Positions 7,293 through 12,504 of a stretch of DNA of 12,504 nt are shown here, one piece after another. This DNA is from an uncultured Phaeodactylibacter sp. (GTDB lineage Bacteria; Bacteroidota; Bacteroidia; Chitinophagales; Saprospiraceae). The notes under the pieces are model-generated. The model ran no database searches, had not been told where the DNA came from, and worked only from the letters and a program-made list of their open reading frames with translations. Position 1 is the stretch's first letter; every line of letters starts with the position of its first letter. The position numbers and the translations under genes were made by a program. Location: contig CAJXXJ010000040.1 in assembly GCA_913062745.1 (NCBI GenBank), positions 1 through 12,504 on the forward strand. Reading direction: 5' to 3'.

Positions 7293-10091
7293 ATGAAAAA
7301 ACGAACCCTCCTTATGGCCTTGCTGCTTCCCCTGCTGTGTTTGGCACAAAAGCCGGAGCTGGTGGTGCCGCTGGGGCATAGCGGCCGGAATGTGACACAC
7401 AGCTACTCACCGGACGGGCAGTACATTGCAACTTTTTTATTCGGAGACCCTGCCGTGAAAATCTGGAGCCGGGAGGGGAAAGAACTGGCCGCTTTGCAGA
7501 GCGGAGAACGGTTTATTGCATCCGCCCGCTTTACCGATGACGGGCTTATGGTTGTCGAGCTGGGATACCGGGAAAGGGTAGAGGGGGATCTTATGGAGTA
7601 CATTTCCTTTCCGTACATCACCGTTTGGCGGCTGGACGGGACAATAGCTGCCAGGCTGGAGGGAAAGCCGAGCGCTACACTGGAGGAAGTTAAGTCAGTC
7701 TATCTGGAAAAAGAGGGCCGCACGCTTCGGCTGCCCGAAGCCCGGCAGGAGCCACCGCTACCCGCCGGTTTTCCCGTAAGGGGCTACGCCCGCAGCATGT
7801 CCGCAGCATTTTTCGGTGCCGATGGCCAGTCTGTAATTGCTAATGGAGCCTGGGACTTGGAGCGGAACCGGATACAGCCTGCAGAGGAGGAACGGCCGTT
7901 CTTCAGCGGCTTCACCGGAGACTTGCTGTGGTCTCCCGGCCGGGAATATATTTTTGGCACCTCCGCCGATGAGCCGGTCCCTGCCCTCTACCCGCAGACA
8001 GAAGCGGCCGAAGCAGTGGTGCAGGCAGTCATCCCAAACGGTTTTGCAGGGCACACTGCCCCCGTCACCGCAGCGGCCTTCTCCCCCGATGGGCAGTACA
8101 TCCTCACCGGCAGCAATGACCAAACGGCCCGCCTCTGGAATCTCAAAGGCGAAGAGCTTCAGGCCTTTCCCGGACATCCCGGCCCGGTATGGTCCGTATG
8201 TTTCCATCCTGAGCGCCCGCTGGTACTGACGGGCACCGAAAAGATGGCAAAAATCTGGCGGAGAGGAGCGCAGGAAGAGCTGGCCTCCCTGATACAGATT
8301 GGGGCCGCTGACTGGGTGGTTATTGCGCCCTCCGGCCTGTTCGATGCCTCGCCGGGCGCGATGCGCTTGCTGCACTACAGCGTCTTTTACGAAGCGGCTT
8401 CGGAATACCTGGCCATTGATGTGGAGCAGCTCAAGTCCCGATACTACGAGCCTGGCCTGCTGCAAAAATTGCTGGGCTACTCCGACGAGCGTATCCGGCC
8501 AGTGGAGGGCTTTGAGGAGGTACGGCTGTACCCAAAGGTTGCCGCAGAGATACAGCAGGATACGCTAATCATCCGGCTGCAGGCGCGCAACGGCGGCATC
8601 GGTAAAGTCAGCATCTTCATTAACGGCAAGGAGGTAGCAGAAGAGGCCAACCCGCTGCCCCGGGTGCCTAACCCGCAGCGTGACAGCCTGATCCGTTTCC
8701 CCTTGTCCGGGCAGCGGCAGTACCTGCTGCGCCATCCGGACAGCACCAATACCATCAGCATACGCGCCTACAACGAAGCGGGCTGGCTGAAGAGCCCGGC
8801 GCACCACCTGGAGTATCAGCTGAGCCGGGCCAGGCGCAGCAATGCGGAAGGCAGGAGCAGCGCCTGGGAAGGAAAGCTCAACCCTAAATTGTACGCTATC
8901 TGCATCGGCACCTCCGACTACACCGGCGAGCAGCTCGACCTGCAGTACGCCGATCAGGATGCTACCATGATGGCCCGGGCACTGCAATCCGTAGGCACCG
9001 CTCTGTTTACCAACGGCGACAGCCTGGAAGTACACTGCCTGTCGACGGCAGCGGCAGACTCCACGGGGCTGGAGGGTACGCCCGTGCAGTGGCAGTTTGC
9101 GGATAAAAAGAATATTGAGGCGGCCTTCAGAGCAGTCCGGCAGCGCGCCAAGGCAGAGGATGTGCTCCTCGTTTACCTCTCCGGCCACGGGCTGGCCCGC
9201 TCCGGCAGAGATCAGACGCAGTTCTACTACCTCACGCAGGGTGTGGCCCGGGAAGAAGACCTGAACGACCCGGCTACGCTCGCCGCGTACACCCTTTCCA
9301 GCGAAGAGCTGACCCGGTGGATCAATGATGTCCCCGCGCTCAAGCAGGTGCTTATTGTGGATGCCTGCAATTCCGGGCAGGTGGTGGAAGACCTCACGGC
9401 AGGAGCCAAGACGCTCAACTCCAGCCAAATCCGGGCTTTTGACCGTATGAAAGACCGCACCGGTATGTTCGTGCTTTCCGGCAGCGCCTCCGATAAGGTG
9501 AGTTACGAGGCGAGCGAATACGGGCAGGGCTTGCTGACTTACGCCCTGCTGCAGGGGATGCTGGGCCTGGCAACGCGTAAGGATAGGCAGGGGCAGGATG
9601 TGGTAGATGTGATGGAGCTTTTTCAGTACGCACGGGATGAAGTACCCAACCTGGCACGCGGCATAGGTATTCAGACTCCTACGCTGGGCTTTCCGGCGGG
9701 GGCAGCGAGCTTCGATATCGGCATTCTCGATGAAGAAGCCAAACGGCGCATCTCGATCGGGAACAAAAAGCCGGTATTTACGCGGAGTGTATTTTTGAAT
9801 AAGGAAACCTTTCTGGACGGTCTGCAGCTGGCGGAGGGCCTGGAGACCGCTTTCCGCAAGGAAACCAAACGGGGCAGCAACGCCCGCCTGATCTACGTTG
9901 ACGTCCACGACTATCCGGGGGCTTATTCGGTGAGCGGGCTGTATGAACAGACAGCGGAGGGCATAAAACTGGAAGCCAAACTATTCCTGGATAAAGCCAA
10001 CCCTGTACGCCTGCAGATTGCGCCGCAGGCAGATCCCGAGCGGTTGATACGGGCACTGATGCGCGCGGTAAGAGAGGCGCTGCAGGAATAG
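7293..10091 (+). CDS. Exported WD40 / Ig-like / caspase-family (peptidase C14) protein
   Basis: A 932-residue predicted cysteine protease of the caspase/metacaspase class. In order: a signal peptide (1-19, KKRTLLMALLLPLLCLAQ); a partial WD40 propeller with blades near 28-58 and 68-113, a degenerate middle, then GHTAPVTAAAFSPDGQY (253-269) and a last blade ending at KIWRR (320-324); the linker WVVIAPSGLFDASPGAMRLL (341-360), usual in Bacteroidota WD40-caspase proteins; an Ig-like segment (about 408-515); and a C14 domain from about 532 (KLYAICIGTSDY). The catalytic dyad is intact: His632 in YLSGHGL and Cys692 in IVDACNSG. The last ~120 residues form an unassigned domain. The frame is open back to 7110, but MKKR at 7293 gives a clean signal peptide and is preferred. 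It is divergent from the STAND operon and tail-to-tail with ldh, 5 bases apart. The substrate is unknown; caspases of this class usually cut after basic residues. Confidence 0.9.
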   Translation: MKKRTLLMALLLPLLCLAQKPELVVPLGHSGRNVTHSYSPDGQYIATFLFGDPAVKIWSREGKELAALQSGERFIASARFTDDGLMVVELGYRERVEGDLMEYISFPYITVWRLDGTIAARLEGKPSATLEEVKSVYLEKEGRTLRLPEARQEPPLPAGFPVRGYARSMSAAFFGADGQSVIANGAWDLERNRIQPAEEERPFFSGFTGDLLWSPGREYIFGTSADEPVPALYPQTEAAEAVVQAVIPNGFAGHTAPVTAAAFSPDGQYILTGSNDQTARLWNLKGEELQAFPGHPGPVWSVCFHPERPLVLTGTEKMAKIWRRGAQEELASLIQIGAADWVVIAPSGLFDASPGAMRLLHYSVFYEAASEYLAIDVEQLKSRYYEPGLLQKLLGYSDERIRPVEGFEEVRLYPKVAAEIQQDTLIIRLQARNGGIGKVSIFINGKEVAEEANPLPRVPNPQRDSLIRFPLSGQRQYLLRHPDSTNTISIRAYNEAGWLKSPAHHLEYQLSRARRSNAEGRSSAWEGKLNPKLYAICIGTSDYTGEQLDLQYADQDATMMARALQSVGTALFTNGDSLEVHCLSTAAADSTGLEGTPVQWQFADKKNIEAAFRAVRQRAKAEDVLLVYLSGHGLARSGRDQTQFYYLTQGVAREEDLNDPATLAAYTLSSEELTRWINDVPALKQVLIVDACNSGQVVEDLTAGAKTLNSSQIRAFDRMKDRTGMFVLSGSASDKVSYEASEYGQGLLTYALLQGMLGLATRKDRQGQDVVDVMELFQYARDEVPNLARGIGIQTPTLGFPAGAASFDIGILDEEAKRRISIGNKKPVFTRSVFLNKETFLDGLQLAEGLETAFRKETKRGSNARLIYVDVHDYPGAYSVSGLYEQTAEGIKLEAKLFLDKANPVRLQIAPQADPERLIRALMRAVREALQE

Positions 10092-10096
10092 CTTAG

Positions 10097-11056
10097 CTAG
10101 CCACCCAGCCCTTCCATCGACTTTTTCAGTACGGAGGCAGAATGCTTGAGCGCCTCGTGCTCCTTCTCGCTCAGGTCGGCTACCAGCACTTTCTCAATAC
10201 CGTCTTTGGAGACCAGGCAGGGCACGCTCAGGCAGATATCTTCCAGACCGTACTCGCCCTTCAGTTTTACGGAAACGGTCAGCACGCTGTGGCTGTCGCG
10301 CAGTATGGCCTGCACGATGCGCACCAGCGCCTGGCCAACCGCAAAGTTGGTTGCTCCCTTGTAGTCAATAATGTGGTAGGCCGAATTTTTAACGGCCTCG
10401 AAAATTTGCTGCTTTTTTCGGGGCCAGTCTTCTTTGAGCCCGTTATTCTGTATATACTGCTGAATCGGTACCCCGCCCAGATTGGTCAGCGACCAGGCCG
10501 GCAGCTCGCTGTCGCCGTGCTCCCCCAGGATGTAGGCATGTACGCTCTTGACGTCTATGCCTACCTCCTGGCTGATGAAGTAACGGAAGCGGGCGCTGTC
10601 CAGCACCGTACCCGAGCCAAAGATATGGCTGCGCGGCCAGCGGGAATGGCGCAGGGCGACTTGCGTCAAGACGTCCACCGGATTCGTGACTACCACTACG
10701 ATGGCCCGCGACTGCTGTTCTATTATGTCATCCATGATGCTTTCCATGATGCCGGCATTGCGCTTCAGCAGCTCGAGGCGGGATTCGCCGGATTTCTGCG
10801 CCGCGCCCGCCGTAATGACGATTACCTGCGCATCGTTGTAATCCTCCGGGCTACCGCTGTAGATGGAAACGGAAGGATAGTAGGGCAGGCCGTGCGACAA
10901 ATCCGAGACCTGCCCGTCGGCCAGCTTCTTATTTTTATCAATCAGGCAGATACTGTCAGCAGCGCCGCTTTGTGCCAGCGCATAAGCAAAGGTAGCACCG
11001 ACTGCGCCGGCACCGACGATGACGACTTTGCGGGGAGCGGAAAGATTAGGGGCCAT
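10097..11056 (-). CDS. ldh: L-lactate dehydrogenase
   Basis: A cytosolic NAD-dependent enzyme (EC 1.1.1.27) converting pyruvate and NADH to L-lactate and NAD. All 319 residues are present, normal for the family. Visible signatures: Rossmann motif GAGAVG (15-20) with Asp40 for NAD ribose binding; the substrate loop GAAQKSGESR with Gln87, which selects pyruvate over oxaloacetate and separates LDH from malate dehydrogenase, and Arg93; VTNPVD (123-128); the relay pair Asp153 and His180 (GEHGDSELP); and substrate-binding Arg156. Arg158 and His173 sit where Bacillus-type LDHs bind fructose 1,6-bisphosphate, so allosteric activation by that sugar is plausible. The stop lies 5 bases from that of the convergent caspase gene, leaving no room for a terminator between them. 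A weak TTTCTTTG (-7-like) element lies about 26 bases upstream of the start. Confidence 0.95.
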   Translation of the reverse strand: MAPNLSAPRKVVIVGAGAVGATFAYALAQSGAADSICLIDKNKKLADGQVSDLSHGLPYYPSVSIYSGSPEDYNDAQVIVITAGAAQKSGESRLELLKRNAGIMESIMDDIIEQQSRAIVVVVTNPVDVLTQVALRHSRWPRSHIFGSGTVLDSARFRYFISQEVGIDVKSVHAYILGEHGDSELPAWSLTNLGGVPIQQYIQNNGLKEDWPRKKQQIFEAVKNSAYHIIDYKGATNFAVGQALVRIVQAILRDSHSVLTVSVKLKGEYGLEDICLSVPCLVSKDGIEKVLVADLSEKEHEALKHSASVLKKSMEGLGG

Positions 11057-11264
11057 ATTCGGATCGTGTTGGTTTAGAGGACAAAGAAATAACTTTAGGG
11101 CGGAGGGAATGTTCGCTGCTGCGGACCCGGGAAGCGCTTGCCGGATAGCTGCCTGCCAGTTTCGTGCAAGGCTTTTTTATCGGCCATCCTGACTTTTTTT
11201 GCTAAAGCAAACAGCCAGAGCGCACAAGGCCCTATCTTTCAGGAAGTTTACAAACACCAGCCCT
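11057..11264. other. Divergent intergenic region between ldh and the propeller sensor gene
   Basis: These 208 bases must hold promoters for both genes. The minus-strand TTTCTTTG at 11089-11082 and the plus-strand TATCTTTC at 11233-11240 are each one mismatch from the Bacteroidota -7 consensus and lie 18-26 bases from their start codons. Neither has a clear -33 partner. Nothing else is recognised. Confidence 0.3.
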
Positions 11265-12504
11265 ATGGCCTCAGAGATAATTGCTCAGTTACCGGAAAGC
11301 TTAACCGTCCGCCGGAGCTGCCTTTCCTGCCTCGTCTGTTTCGCCTTGTGCCTGTGGGTATCTGCAGGCGGCCGGGCGCAGACAGTTGATGCCCGTTTCG
11401 ATCACATCACCGTGAGCGACGGCCTGCTCAACCCCAGCGTGCTGGATATGGTGCAAGACGATAACGGCTTTATCTGGATAGGCACTGTAGCCGGTATTTT
11501 CCGGTACGACGGCCGGCAAATGGTGAGCTACCTCCCCTGTGCTGATCATCCGGATAGCCTCCCGGCCCGGGAGGTCCCTACGCTGCACAAAAGCAAAAAC
11601 GGAGATATCTGGCTGGGAAACGTCCACCAGAAAGCAAAGCTGTACCGCTATGATCCGGCAGCAGATCGGTTTGTCCCCTTTCTCTACCAATCTGGCGGCA
11701 CAGCGCCCATTATTGAGGGTGAGGTCATGGCGATAACGGATGACAGCGCCGGTAATTTATGGGTTGCGGCAGATGGGCAGGGGCTATTTCGGATCCACCC
11801 GCAGACCGGCGATTACACCCTGTACGCACAGGATACAGCTTCTCCGGATGCGCTGCCTTCGCACCATTTTGGCAATGCTTTGGTAGAAGGGCCCTACGGT
11901 CGAATCTGGATTCCTAATGACGGTGGGCTAAGCTGTTTCCTGCCCGAAGAGGAGCGCTTTGAAACCTACTCCCTCTCTTCAGGCGGGCAATCCGGGCCTG
12001 CTCCCTGCACTACCGTTTTTCCGGGGCGCTCCGGCCACCTTTGGGCAAGCGTGCCCGGTGAAGGGCTTGTAGAATTCGACCCCGAAGCCCGGCAGCTGTT
12101 GCGTGCCTTTCGCCATGAGCCGGGCCGGCCGGATGGGCTGTCCGGTAATTACATTTTCGCTATCAACCAGGATTTGGACGGGCGGCTCTGGCTGGGTTAT
12201 CCGAACAAGCTCGATGTACTCGACCCCCACAGCGGGCATACGCTGCACCTTAATGATGCCGGCAGTGAGAATTGGAAAGTAGTCAGCGAGCGCTACAATG
12301 TGCTGCATCTGCACCTCTTTTCCGGCGGCAACGGCTGGGCAGCTACGCACAGTTCCGGGCTCCGGGCTTTGGATACCCGCAACAGCCGGCTTGCCCCGCT
12401 GCAGCTGCCCGGCCAAAATCAGGGGCATCTCGCACAGGGCCTACTGGAAGACCGTCTGGGTAAAGTATGGGTATTTACGGAAAAAGGCTTAGTGCAGTAT
12501 GACC
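11265..12504 (+). CDS. Two-component-type sensor protein, N-terminal beta-propeller part (partial)
   Basis: The first 413 codons of a protein running off the window. Residues about 15-39 look like a signal peptide (TVRRSCLSCLVCFALCLWVS, then GGRAQ). The rest is a string of two-component regulator-propeller repeats: FDHITVSDGLLNPSVLDMVQ with GFIWIGT, then recurring GxhWhG/A and GLxxhDP-type elements (NGDIWLGN, GNLWVAADGQGL, GRIWIPNDGG, GHLWASVPGEGL, GRLWLGY, GKVWVFTEKGL). Proteins of this kind in Bacteroidota go on to a Y_Y_Y domain, a transmembrane helix, and either a histidine kinase (often hybrid, with an AraC-type output) or a LuxR-type DNA-binding domain. Which applies cannot be seen here. 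An in-frame stop lies upstream and no other ATG lies between it and 11265, which supports this start. Confidence 0.88.
   Translation, partial: MASEIIAQLPESLTVRRSCLSCLVCFALCLWVSAGGRAQTVDARFDHITVSDGLLNPSVLDMVQDDNGFIWIGTVAGIFRYDGRQMVSYLPCADHPDSLPAREVPTLHKSKNGDIWLGNVHQKAKLYRYDPAADRFVPFLYQSGGTAPIIEGEVMAITDDSAGNLWVAADGQGLFRIHPQTGDYTLYAQDTASPDALPSHHFGNALVEGPYGRIWIPNDGGLSCFLPEEERFETYSLSSGGQSGPAPCTTVFPGRSGHLWASVPGEGLVEFDPEARQLLRAFRHEPGRPDGLSGNYIFAINQDLDGRLWLGYPNKLDVLDPHSGHTLHLNDAGSENWKVVSERYNVLHLHLFSGGNGWAATHSSGLRALDTRNSRLAPLQLPGQNQGHLAQGLLEDRLGKVWVFTEKGLVQYD

Noticed and set aside
8565..9908. 447-residue minus-strand open frame
   Set aside because: Antisense to the WD40-caspase gene; the plus frame carries the catalytic motifs and the composition of the minus frame is that of a shadow.
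10142..11077. 311-residue plus-strand open frame
   Set aside because: Antisense to the clear L-lactate dehydrogenase gene.
11150..11180. Possible terminator (CTTGC ... GCAAG followed by a T run)
   Set aside because: The stem is only 5 bp with a loop of more than 20 bases, and no plus-strand gene ends there.

Overview
This window looks like chromosomal DNA from a free-living member of the Bacteroidota, most likely near the Saprospiraceae/Lewinella lineage. The lineage is inferred from four things: a Bacteroidota-style two-component beta-propeller sensor, a WD40-caspase protein with the linker usual in that phylum, nSTAND1 and EAD-type conflict proteins, and the general lack of strong Shine-Dalgarno sequences. 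The sequence is moderately GC-rich. No rRNA, tRNA, insertion sequence, CRISPR array or integrase was seen.

Layout, left to right. (1) Positions 1-690, minus strand: the N-terminal two thirds of a zinc-dependent AdhP-type alcohol dehydrogenase, cut by the window edge. (2) 691-1259: a gene-free stretch with several short inverted repeats and no recognised feature. (3) 1260-6720, minus strand: a compact three-gene operon. In order of transcription it encodes a degenerate SIR2-like protein with a C-terminal EAD11-like domain; a membrane-anchored nSTAND1 NTPase, joined to the first gene by an ATGA overlap; and, 23 bases on, an exported protein with a coiled coil, a WG-like module and 28 leucine-rich repeats. 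(4) 6721-7292: a divergent intergenic region with a candidate Bacteroidota promoter for the operon, a possible 35-codon ORF and a good hairpin terminator just behind it. (5) 7293-10091, plus strand: an exported WD40 / Ig-like / caspase (peptidase C14) protein. (6) 10097-11056, minus strand: L-lactate dehydrogenase, convergent with the caspase gene. (7) 11265 to the end, plus strand: the N-terminal propeller of a two-component sensor protein, cut by the window edge.

The part most worth attention is 1260-10091. It resembles a signalling or conflict (immunity or programmed-cell-death-like) module whose parts are spread over the envelope. The SIR2/EAD11 protein should be cytosolic. The NTPase switch has one transmembrane helix and a short periplasmic tail, but none of the long C-terminal sensor repeats usual for STAND proteins. 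The repeat-rich putative sensor is a separate exported protein encoded directly downstream. A divergently transcribed exported caspase-like protease lies next door. The domain calls rest on visible motifs; the idea that the four work as one system is inference from gene order. The flanking dehydrogenases are ordinary fermentation and redox enzymes.
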